Part shown: positions 54,132 through 62,447 of the stretch, one piece after another
Layout: each line of letters begins with the position of its first letter
Position numbering within the stretch: position 1 is the first letter of the stretch
From: an uncultured Lachnospiraceae bacterium
Lineage (GTDB): Bacteria > Bacillota > Clostridia > Lachnospirales > Lachnospiraceae
Assembly: GCA_910577955.1 (NCBI GenBank)
Contig: CAJTNC010000002.1
Coordinates: 121,233 to 185,232, forward strand
Direction of reading: 5' to 3'
Length of the DNA stretch: 64,000 nt
Notes under the pieces: generated by a model
Seen by the model: the letters and a program-made list of their open reading frames with translations, nothing else
Databases searched by the model: none
What the model was told of the DNA's origin: nothing
Program-made: the position numbers and the translations under genes

Positions 54132-54219
54132 AGCAGCTCTCCTTTTCAGTTGTGGTCTTTATGCGCCTACTTCGAGGGAGAGGGTTATCGTTACTGCATT
54201 TCTTTAAACTCTTTTTCAT
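54091..54219 (-). CDS. Candidate mgtE leader peptide ORF, 42 codons
   Basis: An ATG at 54219 follows an AAAGGTGG ribosome site and opens 42 codons in a different frame from mgtE, ending at TGA 54091-54093, 41 bases inside mgtE. The peptide is very basic at its start ('MKKSLKKCSNDN') and has 'PLPRSRR' at residues 13-19. The Salmonella leader MgtL has a similar Pro-Leu-Pro-Arg-rich segment and controls mgtA by ribosome behaviour at low magnesium. The resemblance is suggestive only. Translation through this ORF would melt or cover the mgtE start region. Confidence 0.5.
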   Translation of the reverse strand: MKKSLKKCSNDNPLPRSRRIKTTTEKESCYGNDSGRKNETGD

Positions 54220-54255
54220 AAAAACCACCACCTTTCCGACTGCTATTTCTTTCTT

Positions 54256-54284
54256 ATTATAGTAATCTCCCTATTCCTTGTCAA
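54256..54284 (-). promoter_or_regulatory. mgtE promoter, perfect consensus
   Basis: TTGACA (54279-54284), 17 bases, TATAAT (54256-54261) on the minus strand. The -35 box lies within the last codons of yigZ. Expected start is near 54249. Confidence 0.85.
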
Positions 54285-54921
54285 TGAAATATATTTTTTC
54301 CACTTCCTCGATCACGGCCTTTCCGCCGGTTGCTTCGGTCACTTCTTTTTTCAGCCCATCCGCCTCGTCCACCGGAACCGTCACTATAAAGCATACGGCT
54401 TCCCCGTACTCCGCCTCCGCCTGTACGCCTTTTTTCCCGAACAGGTGCTGCAGCTTCCCGACGCTATTGTAGTCTGTGCCGATCCGCAGTCTCGCGCCGT
54501 AGCGCATCCTGCCTGTCTCCCCGTTTTTCAATGCTTCCTTCACGGCGCCGCTGTAAGCCCGCACAAGCCCGCCCGTGCCAAGCAGCGTCCCGCCGAAATA
54601 CCTGGTCACCACCGCCGCCACACCGCACAGGCCTTCCCCCAAAAGCACCTCCAGCATAGGGCGCCCGGCCGTGCCGCCGGGTTCACCATCGTCGCTGCAT
54701 CTGGTAAGTTCCTGCCTGCTCCCGAGAACAAATGCGTAGCAGTTATGTCTGGCGTCCCAATATTTTTTCTTTGTCTCTTCTATGAAAGATATCGCTTCCT
54801 GCTCCGACTCTACCGGCCGCAGCGCACAGATAAAACGGGACTTTTTTTCCTCTAACTCTCCTGCGCACTCTTTTAATAATACCCGATATTCCATCACTTT
54901 CTCTACGCCGCTTTTTTCCAT
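54271..54921 (-). CDS. yigZ: YigZ/IMPACT family protein
   Basis: The 216-residue product (ATG 54921 after GGAAAGGA) has an N-terminal IMPACT domain with 'EEKKSRFICALRPV', 'DARHNCYAFVLG' and 'SDDGEPGGTAGRPML', then 'RYFGGTLLGTGGLVRAYS', and a C-terminal DUF1949 domain. The family is related to the eukaryotic GCN2 regulator IMPACT and links to translation or nutrient stress. Starts further upstream lie in the leader. Confidence 0.93.
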   Translation of the reverse strand: MEKSGVEKVMEYRVLLKECAGELEEKKSRFICALRPVESEQEAISFIEETKKKYWDARHNCYAFVLGSRQELTRCSDDGEPGGTAGRPMLEVLLGEGLCGVAAVVTRYFGGTLLGTGGLVRAYSGAVKEALKNGETGRMRYGARLRIGTDYNSVGKLQHLFGKKGVQAEAEYGEAVCFIVTVPVDEADGLKKEVTEATGGKAVIEEVEKIYFIDKE

Positions 54922-55094
54922 AGAAATTCCTTTCCGATCATAGCTATTCTTCTGATCATACCATTCCAGAATAACCGAAATCCACAAATGATGCAAGTCC
55001 GGCATAAAATGTAAAATATGGCTCATAATCTGTACAAGGGCAATTATTTCTCCATGAAAGGACGGTCAGATATTGTAACAAAAATTTAATAAAT

Positions 55095-55123
55095 TTGCCA
55101 TTTTATTCAAAGTATATTATAAT
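55095..55123 (+). promoter_or_regulatory. Promoter of the penicillin-binding protein gene
   Basis: TTGCCA (55095-55100), 17 bases, perfect TATAAT (55118-55123). The start ATG is at 55180. Confidence 0.7.
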
Positions 55124-55179
55124 ACAGGTTGATATTGCCGCATATACTCAAAAATCGCGGCAGAATTGAGAGGCTTTTT

Positions 55180-57969
55180 ATGAATTACGGAAAAAAAGGA
55201 GTCCGCAGCCGCCAGAAGGAGCTAAACTCACATCCCGGCCGCTGGGGCAAAAAAATATCGCTTTTTATGCTGGAGTTGTTTTTGGGCGCTGTTGTGTCTG
55301 TGGGCATCATCGGCGCTGCCGCAGGAATCGGCACATTTAACGGCATCATCGCCACTGCACCGGATATCGCGAATCTGGACGTTTCCCCCTCCGGTTTCTC
55401 TACGTTTGTTTATGATATCGAAGGGCGCCAGATCGGAAAACTGGTCTCCACTGATTCCAACAGGATCCCGGTGGCAATGTCTCAGATTCCGGAAGATCTG
55501 GCTCATGCTTTTGTGGCCATCGAGGACGAACGTTTTTACGACCACAACGGTATCGATATTCAAGGTATCATCCGTGCAGGCTTGATCGGTTTAAAGAACC
55601 GGAAATTTTCTCAGGGAGCCAGCACTATCACCCAGCAGCTCATCAAAAATAACGTGCTGACAAGCTGGACCAGTGAAGAAAAATTTGCGGAAAAAGTAAA
55701 ACGTAAAGTGCAGGAACAATACCTTGCTCTGGAACTTGAGAAAGTGATGGACAAGGATAAAATTCTGGAAAACTATATGAACACCATCAACCTCGGACAG
55801 AATACCCTCGGCGTTCAGGCTGCAGCCAACCGATATTTTAATAAGGATGTCAGTCAGCTTACCCTGTCTGAGTGCAGCGTTATCGCTGCCATCACTCAGA
55901 ACCCCGCCGGTTACAACCCGATCCGCCATCCCGAAGACAACAAACAGCGGCGGGATGACACGTTGGAGTATATGCTGGAACAGGGATACATCACACAGGC
56001 GGAGTTCGACGAAGCCATGGCGGACGATCCCTACTCCCGTATCCAGAGCGTCAACCTTACGGTGAAAGATGATACGATCAACTCTTACTTCGTGGATGCC
56101 CTTGTGGATGACGTCATGGATGATCTGATCGATGCAGGATACACAGAAAATCAGGCCTTTTATCTGCTTTACAGCGGCGGCCTTAAAATCTATTCCACGC
56201 AGGATCCGACTATCCAGAGTATTTGCGACGAAGCTTTTACCAACGAGGAAAACTTTCCGGAAAATACAAAGTGGGAACTGGCCTACGAGCTGACTGTCAA
56301 GCATTCAAACGGCGATTTGGAAAATTTTAATGCCCATAAAATGTTAAAATGGTATCAGGAGACCGTAAAAAGTTCTTATACGATGCTCTACTCTTCCATG
56401 GAGGAAGCGCAGGAAGATATCGATTTTTATAAGGAAGCTATCATGCAGCCGGGCGATACGGTATACGGTGAAAACATCTCCCTGACGCCGCAGCCTCAGG
56501 TCTCCATCATCGTGGAAGATCAGAGCACCGGCCATGTAGTGGCTATGGTGGGCGGCAGAGGCCCTAAGACGGCCAGCAGAACGCTCAACAGGGCCACCGA
56601 CACCACAAGGCAGCCCGGATCCACCTTCAAAGTGCTCTCCACCTACCTGCCCGCGCTTGACAGCGCAGGCCTGACACTTGCAGACGTGCACATGGACGAA
56701 CCTTACAACTACGAAAGCGGCAAACCCGTTAAAAATGCCGATAACAAATTCCGGGGCATCTGTTCTTTCCGCTATGCGATTCAGGATTCCATCAACATCA
56801 TCGCGGTAAAAACATTGACTCAGATCACGCCCCAGCTGGGTTTCGACTACCTGCAAAGTCTTGGCTTTACGACTCTTGTCACCCAAAAGCAGGTGGGAAA
56901 CGAAATTTATTCAGACATCCAGCAGTCCCTCGCGCTGGGCGGCATTACCAACGGCGTGACTAACGAAGAACTGACCGCAGGTTACGCTTCTATTGCCAAC
57001 GGCGGCGTTTACAATGAGCCGATCCTGTATACAAAGATTACGGATCATGACGGCAATGTCATTATTGATAAGACAGCTACCCAGCAGACCAGGCGGGTCA
57101 TGAAAGAGACGACCTCTTTCCTGCTGACAAGCGCCATGCAGGATGTTGTCACAAGCGGCACGGGCGCTTCCACCAACTTCGGCAATATGTCCATCGCCGG
57201 AAAGACAGGAACTACCAGTGCATATGTGGATGTATGGTTTGCGGGATTTACACCTTACTATACCGCCTCAGTCTGGACCGGTTACGATAATACTTACACC
57301 ACAACTTACTTGCCCAGAGGCGGCGAGCGGAGTCTATCAAGGACTCTCTGGCGCGCAGTTATGTCAAAGGTTCACGAGGGGCTGCCCAACCAGTCCTTCC
57401 CTACACCTACAGGTCTTGTCACTGCCACTGTGTGTTCACAGTCCGGCAAACTGCCGGTACCGGGGCTGTGTGACGGCACCAGAAGAACGGAATACTTTGC
57501 GGAGGGCACTGTACCCACAACCACCTGCAATGTGCACTATTCCGGTTCCATCTGCGCTTACAGCATCCTGACAGGGGCCGTACCAGCCAGTCCGGAGTGT
57601 CCTTTTAAGACCCCCGGGGTCCTGACCTTAAACCCCGATACACTTACTCCCACCACGGAGGAGGGCACAGAAGGGGATACCGGACAAGGCGCAGAAGATC
57701 CGGCAGCGCTGCAGCAGACTCCGTCGGTGACTTGCCAACATAACGCTATGTTCTTCGCTACTCCCGGTTATGAAGGGTTGTTACTGCAGCAGCAGGCTGA
57801 GATGACCGCCGCAGGCATCGTCTACGGAATGCCGCCGGAACAGACCGATACAGGCGGCGAAGGCGCAATCACTCCGGAACAGACCGAACCTACACCACCC
57901 GGAACGGAGCAGACACCGCCTGCAACGGAACAAACACCGCCTGCAGCGGAACAGACACCAACAGGATAA
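55180..57969 (+). CDS. Class A penicillin-binding protein (transglycosylase/transpeptidase)
   Basis: The 929-residue protein polymerises and cross-links peptidoglycan. ATG 55180 follows a GAGAGG site. An N-terminal membrane helix (about 25-50) is followed by the glycosyltransferase domain with 'AIEDERFYDHNGID' and 'GASTITQQLIKN'. The transpeptidase domain has SxxK in 'PGSTFKVLS', SxN in 'QDSINI' and 'AGKTGTTSA'. The tail (about 830-929) is Thr/Pro/Glu/Gln-rich with repeats of 'PATEQTPP' type. Own promoter and terminator. Confidence 0.95.
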   Translation: MNYGKKGVRSRQKELNSHPGRWGKKISLFMLELFLGAVVSVGIIGAAAGIGTFNGIIATAPDIANLDVSPSGFSTFVYDIEGRQIGKLVSTDSNRIPVAMSQIPEDLAHAFVAIEDERFYDHNGIDIQGIIRAGLIGLKNRKFSQGASTITQQLIKNNVLTSWTSEEKFAEKVKRKVQEQYLALELEKVMDKDKILENYMNTINLGQNTLGVQAAANRYFNKDVSQLTLSECSVIAAITQNPAGYNPIRHPEDNKQRRDDTLEYMLEQGYITQAEFDEAMADDPYSRIQSVNLTVKDDTINSYFVDALVDDVMDDLIDAGYTENQAFYLLYSGGLKIYSTQDPTIQSICDEAFTNEENFPENTKWELAYELTVKHSNGDLENFNAHKMLKWYQETVKSSYTMLYSSMEEAQEDIDFYKEAIMQPGDTVYGENISLTPQPQVSIIVEDQSTGHVVAMVGGRGPKTASRTLNRATDTTRQPGSTFKVLSTYLPALDSAGLTLADVHMDEPYNYESGKPVKNADNKFRGICSFRYAIQDSINIIAVKTLTQITPQLGFDYLQSLGFTTLVTQKQVGNEIYSDIQQSLALGGITNGVTNEELTAGYASIANGGVYNEPILYTKITDHDGNVIIDKTATQQTRRVMKETTSFLLTSAMQDVVTSGTGASTNFGNMSIAGKTGTTSAYVDVWFAGFTPYYTASVWTGYDNTYTTTYLPRGGERSLSRTLWRAVMSKVHEGLPNQSFPTPTGLVTATVCSQSGKLPVPGLCDGTRRTEYFAEGTVPTTTCNVHYSGSICAYSILTGAVPASPECPFKTPGVLTLNPDTLTPTTEEGTEGDTGQGAEDPAALQQTPSVTCQHNAMFFATPGYEGLLLQQQAEMTAAGIVYGMPPEQTDTGGEGAITPEQTEPTPPGTEQTPPATEQTPPAAEQTPTG

Positions 57970-57982
57970 TAAAGCAAAAAAT

Positions 57983-58030
57983 AGAGCGCGACTCAATCCG
58001 ATTTGTTGAAGGAGCCGCACTCTTTTTTAT
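57983..58030 (+). terminator. Terminator of the PBP gene
   Basis: Arms 57983-57994 and 58012-58023 pair at 10 of 12 positions, followed by TTTTTTATTTATTTATTT. It may also end the convergent suf operon. Confidence 0.8.
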
Positions 58031-58041
58031 TTATTTATTTC

Positions 58042-58959
58042 TTATTTCAAAAATCCGTTCACGATCTGTTCTTCCGCTTCCTTTTCCGTCAGTCCCAAAG
58101 TCATCAGTTTAACGATCTGTTCTCCGGCAATCTTTCCGATGGCCGCCTCATGGATCAGATTGGCATCCACATGGTTTGCAGTGAGTTCCGGCAGAGCCGT
58201 TACAGTGGCCTGATCCATAATGATCGCATCGCATTCCGTATGTCCGGCGCATCTGTTATTTCCGTTGATGATGGAAACAAATTTCTGGTGGGAATTTTCT
58301 TTCGCCACGGAACGGCTCATGACATTTGCGCTGCTGCCGGCTCCGTCCATATCCACCGTGAAATCCGTGACTGCTGACTGGGTGCCGTGGGTCATGATCT
58401 TTTCTTTGATGACCAGATTGGCGTCCTGTGCAAGTTTCGCCTTTGTGACCCTGACAGTGGAATCAATTCCTTTGATCTGTACCGTCTCCATTTCCAAAGA
58501 CGCGCCTTCCGCCAGTTCAATAATGGTAGTTGGATTCATCACATTGTGACCGTTTCCGTCTCCGTCCCCGTAATGCTTTTCCACATATCGCACCTTTGCA
58601 TTTTTGGCGAGGTGAAAACTGTGAATACCGTCGTGGGCGGAATCCTGATCGCCGCAGTTATGAATGCCGCAGCCGGCAATGATCGTCACATCCGCATCCT
58701 CCCCCACCACAAAATCATTGTAGACCAAATCCTTTATCCCGGTCTGACTGATAATGACCGGAATATGCACGCTCTCCCGCTTTGTCCCCGGGGCAATGAT
58801 AATATCGATGCCCGGCTTGTCCTGCTTTGTGACGATATTGATATTCGCGGTGGTCTGTCTGCTGTCAAGAGCGCCGTTTGCCCTGATATTATAGGCGCCC
58901 GCAGGCACTTCATGCAGCCCCGCCACTTCTTCCAGTAAGTTTTTTTGTATCATGTCCAT
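58042..58959 (-). CDS. SufB/SufD-family Fe-S scaffold protein
   Basis: The 305-residue protein is a single SufB/D-type beta-helix with 'MSRSVAKENSHQKFVSIIN' and 'AGHTECDAIIMD', and the conserved Glu/His pattern near 'AAIGKIAGEQIVKLMTLGL'. It is shorter than SufB (about 470) and lies right after sufC, with no sufD, sufS or sufU beside them. This two-gene layout matches the minimal SufCB-like (SmsCB) system of anaerobes. It would scaffold Fe-S clusters as a homodimer with SufC. Confidence 0.88.
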   Translation of the reverse strand: MDMIQKNLLEEVAGLHEVPAGAYNIRANGALDSRQTTANINIVTKQDKPGIDIIIAPGTKRESVHIPVIISQTGIKDLVYNDFVVGEDADVTIIAGCGIHNCGDQDSAHDGIHSFHLAKNAKVRYVEKHYGDGDGNGHNVMNPTTIIELAEGASLEMETVQIKGIDSTVRVTKAKLAQDANLVIKEKIMTHGTQSAVTDFTVDMDGAGSSANVMSRSVAKENSHQKFVSIINGNNRCAGHTECDAIIMDQATVTALPELTANHVDANLIHEAAIGKIAGEQIVKLMTLGLTEKEAEEQIVNGFLK

Positions 58960-58976
58960 ATCGGTATCTCCTATTC

Positions 58977-59711
58977 TTAATTTCTGGTACCTTCATTCTT
59001 GGAAAGCAGCATATTGCAGGCGCCGCTTCCGGTGGTCGATAAAAGTTCCGGCAAAATTTCCTCTTTCGATCCGCTCTTTTCCACTCTGCCGCCGGCAATC
59101 AGAATGATCTTGTCCGCAATATTCAAAATCCGTTCCTGATGGGAAATAATCAGGATCGATCCTCCCATCTCCCGGTACATTTTTTCAAATACATTGATCA
59201 GACTGTTAAAACTCCAAAGGTCGATACCCGCCTCCGGTTCGTCAAAAATGGATATTTTTGTTCCTCTGGCGATAATCATCGCAATCTCGATCCGCTTCAG
59301 TTCACCGCCGGAAAGAGACCCGTTCACTTCTCGGTTAACATAATCTCTGGCACAAAGACCTACCTCCGACAAAATATTGCAGGCTTCCTGCACGCTGGTA
59401 TTCTTTCCTGCCGCCATGGTCAACAAGTCTTTCACAGTCAGACCCTTAAATCGGACGGGCTGCTGAAAAGCGTAGCTGATACCCATTTTCGCCCGCTCCG
59501 TAATGGACGCTTCCGTGATGTCCTGACCATCCAACAGTATTTTTCCCGCCGTTGGCTTCACAATACCTGCGATGATCTTCGCCAACGTGGATTTTCCGCC
59601 GCCGTTAGGCCCTGTCACCGCCACGAACCTGTCCTCTATTTTCAGACTGATGTCCTTGAGTATTTCCTTGTTGCCTTCCACATCGTACTGTATATTCTTC
59701 AGTTCTAACAT
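58977..59711 (-). CDS. sufC: SufC-type ABC ATPase
   Basis: The 244-residue ATPase has Walker A 'GPNGGGKSTL', signature 'SLSGGELKRIEIAM' and Walker B 'ISIFDEPEAGID', the SufC variant. It drives Fe-S cluster assembly with the SufB-like protein 17 bp downstream. It is not a membrane transporter subunit; no permease is near. Confidence 0.93.
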   Translation of the reverse strand: MLELKNIQYDVEGNKEILKDISLKIEDRFVAVTGPNGGGKSTLAKIIAGIVKPTAGKILLDGQDITEASITERAKMGISYAFQQPVRFKGLTVKDLLTMAAGKNTSVQEACNILSEVGLCARDYVNREVNGSLSGGELKRIEIAMIIARGTKISIFDEPEAGIDLWSFNSLINVFEKMYREMGGSILIISHQERILNIADKIILIAGGRVEKSGSKEEILPELLSTTGSGACNMLLSKNEGTRN

Positions 59712-59771
59712 AACAACTCCTATTCTCCGCTAAAATTTGCGTCACCCGCAGTTCTCTGCGGCTTCTTTACT

Positions 59772-60038
59772 TTATTCTTCCCAGAATTTCTGATACATTT
59801 CATTCAACCACTCCACAGCTTCCGTCATGCCCGAAACATCTAACGCAAAACACCTTCTGGTCTTCTGCTCCTCCGGTGTTTTCGCATATCCCAAAGGTTC
59901 CGGCCAAACGATCCCTTCCATATAACTCTTTTCCCCCTCGCTCTTTTTCATCAACATATAGCGCATGCCGTCCATACTGCCGCTTAAGGGCTCCTTTTTT
60001 ATATAGTTTAAATGGTTAAAATGTTCTGCTTCAATCAT
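59772..60038 (-). CDS. Conserved hypothetical protein, 88 residues
   Basis: The protein from ATG 60038 (GGAAAAG site) is small and soluble with a conserved-looking centre, 'MKKSEGEKSYMEGIVWPEPL', and an aromatic-rich C-terminus 'EWLNEMYQKFWEE'. A longer reading would need a TTG start. It lies 60 bp before sufC in the same direction, possibly co-transcribed. No family is recognised. Confidence 0.55.
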   Translation of the reverse strand: MIEAEHFNHLNYIKKEPLSGSMDGMRYMLMKKSEGEKSYMEGIVWPEPLGYAKTPEEQKTRRCFALDVSGMTEAVEWLNEMYQKFWEE

Positions 60039-60070
60039 ACTTTTCTTTTCCAAATTCCCCAAACTCGTCC

Positions 60071-60099
60071 TTGCATTTTTCCCGCAAAAGATATATAAT
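60071..60099 (+). promoter_or_regulatory. tRNA-Ala promoter
   Basis: TTGCAT (60071-60076), 17 bases, perfect TATAAT (60094-60099), 12 bases before the tRNA. Confidence 0.7.
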
Positions 60100-60111
60100 A
60101 AATATTGCTTC

Positions 60112-60184
60112 GGGGATATAGCTCAGTTGGGAGAGCGATACGTTCGCAACGTATAGGTCAGGGGTTCGAGTCCCCCTATCTCCA
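60112..60184 (+). tRNA. tRNA-Ala (anticodon CGC)
   Basis: The 73-base cloverleaf has acceptor GGGGATA/TATCTCC with the alanine identity pair G3:U70, D arm GCTC/GAGC, anticodon stem ATACG/CGTAT with loop TTCGCAA (anticodon CGC, reads GCG), and T loop TTCGAGT. CCA is not encoded; A is the discriminator. The T-stem has one A-C mismatch at its base. A T7 run follows. Confidence 0.95.
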
Positions 60185-60195
60185 TTTTTTTATGC

Positions 60196-60699
60196 CTATT
60201 CTATCACTTCTATCTGACACATCTTCATCGTCTCAAGCGCCGCCCTGTGTGTTCCCGGCGTTACTCCGGCACAGCATCCCGCATCCACCGTGATTTCCGC
60301 ATCCGGAAACATCGCCTTTAAAATCAATGCATTTGAAACCACACAGATATCCGTACACAGTCCTACCAGCTCGATCTTCTCAAAGTTCCTTTCGTTCCAG
60401 CGCGTCCAGCCGAAAGTCGGTTTATCTATATAGCTGCATCCCGGCACTTCCAGTCCTTCCGCGATCCCCCAGCCTTTTGTTCCGCAAATACAGTGCTTCA
60501 CCGGCAGTTTCTTCCCTTCTGGCGTGTCCAGATAATTCTCCTGATGGGTATCTCTCGTAAAAATGATCTCATCGCCCCGTTTCCGGTATTCCGCGATCTT
60601 TTTTTTCACGTTTTCGACGATCGCCTGTGCTTCTTTCGTCCCCAGAGAACCATCAATAAAGTCATTCTGCATATCTACCACGATCAATGTTTTCTGCAT
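60196..60699 (-). CDS. Nicotinamidase/isochorismatase-family cysteine hydrolase
   Basis: The 167-residue protein has the Asp-Lys-Cys triad of the family: Asp in 'VVDMQNDFID', Lys in 'YIDKPTFGWTRW' and Cys in 'VGLCTDICVVSNAL'. The metal-binding region has 'FTRDTHQENYLDTPEGKKLP' and 'HCICGTKGW', like nicotinamidases. Substrate is most likely nicotinamide, but related hydrolases cannot be excluded. It is convergent with the tRNA. Confidence 0.85.
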   Translation of the reverse strand: MQKTLIVVDMQNDFIDGSLGTKEAQAIVENVKKKIAEYRKRGDEIIFTRDTHQENYLDTPEGKKLPVKHCICGTKGWGIAEGLEVPGCSYIDKPTFGWTRWNERNFEKIELVGLCTDICVVSNALILKAMFPDAEITVDAGCCAGVTPGTHRAALETMKMCQIEVIE

Positions 60700-60780
60700 A
60701 CTGTCCTCCGTTTCATATATTGAAATTCATAAAAACAATGTCTCCTGCCAAAACGCTTATTTTTTCTCTAAGCCTATTAC

Positions 60781-60809
60781 ATTATAACGTCAGAAAAGTA
60801 TTTTCACAA
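60781..60809 (-). promoter_or_regulatory. Promoter of the nicotinamidase-like gene
   Basis: TTGTGA (60804-60809), 17 bases, perfect TATAAT (60781-60786) on the minus strand; a CGGAGGA site precedes the ATG. Confidence 0.6.
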
Positions 60810-60840
60810 TATAAATTTTCTTTTAATATCGTTTACATAA

Positions 60841-61882
60841 AATCACAGCCACACGGCTTTCGGTGGGGCAATGTATGCCTGTTCCAAATGCGGAGATCTC
60901 AAATTTGTTCCTTTCCGCTGTAAAAGCAGGTTTTGTCCAACCTGTGGTGTCAAATACGGCCAGAACAGATCCAATGCCATGGCTTTTAAATTAATCTAAT
61001 GTACCCATCGTCACTGCGTTTTTACCATTGATGAAGGGCTCCGTCACTTTTTTCTTGAGGACCGTTCCCTTCTCGACTGCCTTTTTAACGCAGCCAGAAG
61101 CGTCGTTCTCCGTATGTTCCATGAAATGAACAAATCAAAAAACTTTGTTCCCGGTTTCATCTGTGTCCTCCATACTTTCGGGCGCCCTCTGGAATGGAAT
61201 CCCCATATTCATTGTCTCATCACCGAAGACGGTTTCTCCGACGATGGCTTCTGGCGTGCCGTAAAACACTTCAGCTACACATTTCTACGCAAATCCTTTC
61301 AGACTGCTTTACTTAATGAAATGGAAAAGAAAATCGGACCCTCTTTCCCCAAAAAACAAAGCTGCCATCTACAAAAAGGACAAAAATGGCTTCTATGTTT
61401 ATGCCAAGCCTAACCTCTGCGGTACAAAGACTGTTATCAAATATATCAGCCGCTATCTTGGACGCCCTGTTATTGCTCTAAGCCGCATTGATTCTTACGA
61501 TGGCGAAAATGTCACTTTCCATTACAATCGCCACGAAGACAATGTTTTTGTAAAGAAAACAATACCGGCTCTGGACTTCATATCCCTTTTGATCCAGCAC
61601 ATACCTGAGCCTCACTACAAAATAACCCGCTATTACGGTCTGTATGCCCGTCATCGCCAAAAAGATAAGTCCCTTACCCTTGCAATTCATAAATCCAAGC
61701 GTAAAACTATCCGCAGCTTTACCATGTGACGCAACAACATACTCCTTTCTTTCGGATATGACCCACTTTGCTGTTCTAACTGCAGACATACCATGTCCCT
61801 GACAGATGTTTACTATAATCACAAGCGTGTTTCTCTGGAAGAACTTTACGAAAGGGCAATCGCAAAGTGCCGTTCCCCTTAA
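60841..61882 (+). pseudogene. IS91-family transposase gene, decayed
   Basis: Joined across lesions, the frame reads a zinc-binding N-terminus ('CKSRFCPTCGVKYGQNR'), 'HRHCVFTIDEGLRHFF', 'FGRPLEWNPHIHCLI', 'YISRYLGRPVIALSRIDSYD' and a C-terminal 'CCSNCRHTMSL', the pattern of IS91/IS801-type Y2 (HUH) transposases. It has a TAA at 60997, a +1 shift in an A6 tract near 61352, and a TGA at 61727. The first part of the gene is also missing. It is inactive. Confidence 0.85.
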
Positions 61883-61910
61883 TTTATTCGCAGACAGGGA
61901 GGTATCAATT

Positions 61911-62090
61911 ATGGACGCTAAAGCTCTAGAGGAACCTCGCAACAAATATATCAAAAATCCACCGGAGGGTATGACCGCAAAACTTGTAAAAGGCATGACC
62001 GATTCGGATCTATTGGACATGCAATATTTTCTAACTGAAGATGACGACTGGGATGGCGACGAACCAGAGGAAGGCTTCTATATAATTTAA
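61911..62090 (+). CDS. Small companion ORF of the IS91-like element
   Basis: The 59-residue product starts at ATG 61911 after a GGGAGGT site, 28 bp after the transposase remains. It has a basic first half ('PRNKYIKNPPEGMTAK') and a strongly acidic end ('TEDDDWDGDEPEEGF'). The frame is intact. I do not recognise a defined family; linkage to the element is inferred from position. Confidence 0.5.
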   Translation: MDAKALEEPRNKYIKNPPEGMTAKLVKGMTDSDLLDMQYFLTEDDDWDGDEPEEGFYII

Positions 62091-62096
62091 TTCAAG

Positions 62097-62116
62097 ATTC
62101 CTCCGCAAGGAGGAAT
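62097..62116 (+). terminator. GCAA-loop hairpin after the small ORF
   Basis: ATTCCTCC and GGAGGAAT form a perfect 8-bp stem closed by a GCAA tetraloop, six bases after the stop, followed by TTTCC. It may be a terminator or part of the IS91-like element end (terminal hairpins are usual in that family). Confidence 0.6.
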
Positions 62117-62447
62117 TTCCTATTATACAAGGAACCGGCTGCGTCAGGTGGCAACATTACTATAATGAAGCTCGACCTGTTGAGCAATATTCTGGTTGAA
62201 TTCCCCCTGTGACGCAAGCAGGACAATGCTGGCTCTTTTGACCAGTCCTGACGGAAGGGAGCGGCTTTTTGAAAAAGCAGACGATATGTTTTTCATGGCA
62301 TCAGATAAAACCGGAATAGTATCAATTGTTTTCCTTCACATAATAACCCATCCATTCTTTAGTGATAGAATTATTATGCACCGACAACAATAAAAAAGCA
62401 ACATTTATTCATTATTATTTGAGCAAAACAGTAATAGTTCTTTTCAC
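62117..62447. other. Non-coding remnant between IS fragments
   Basis: No supported gene, RNA or repeat was found. Frames on both strands are short and without recognisable motifs. It probably holds scrap from the insertion events on either side. Confidence 0.5.

Noticed and set aside
54132..54260. M-box magnesium riboswitch before mgtE
   Set aside because: The leader is only about 118 bases and lacks the M-box core; a leader ORF fills it.
55591..56304. 237-codon frame opposite the PBP gene
   Set aside because: Antisense shadow of a gene with all PBP motifs.
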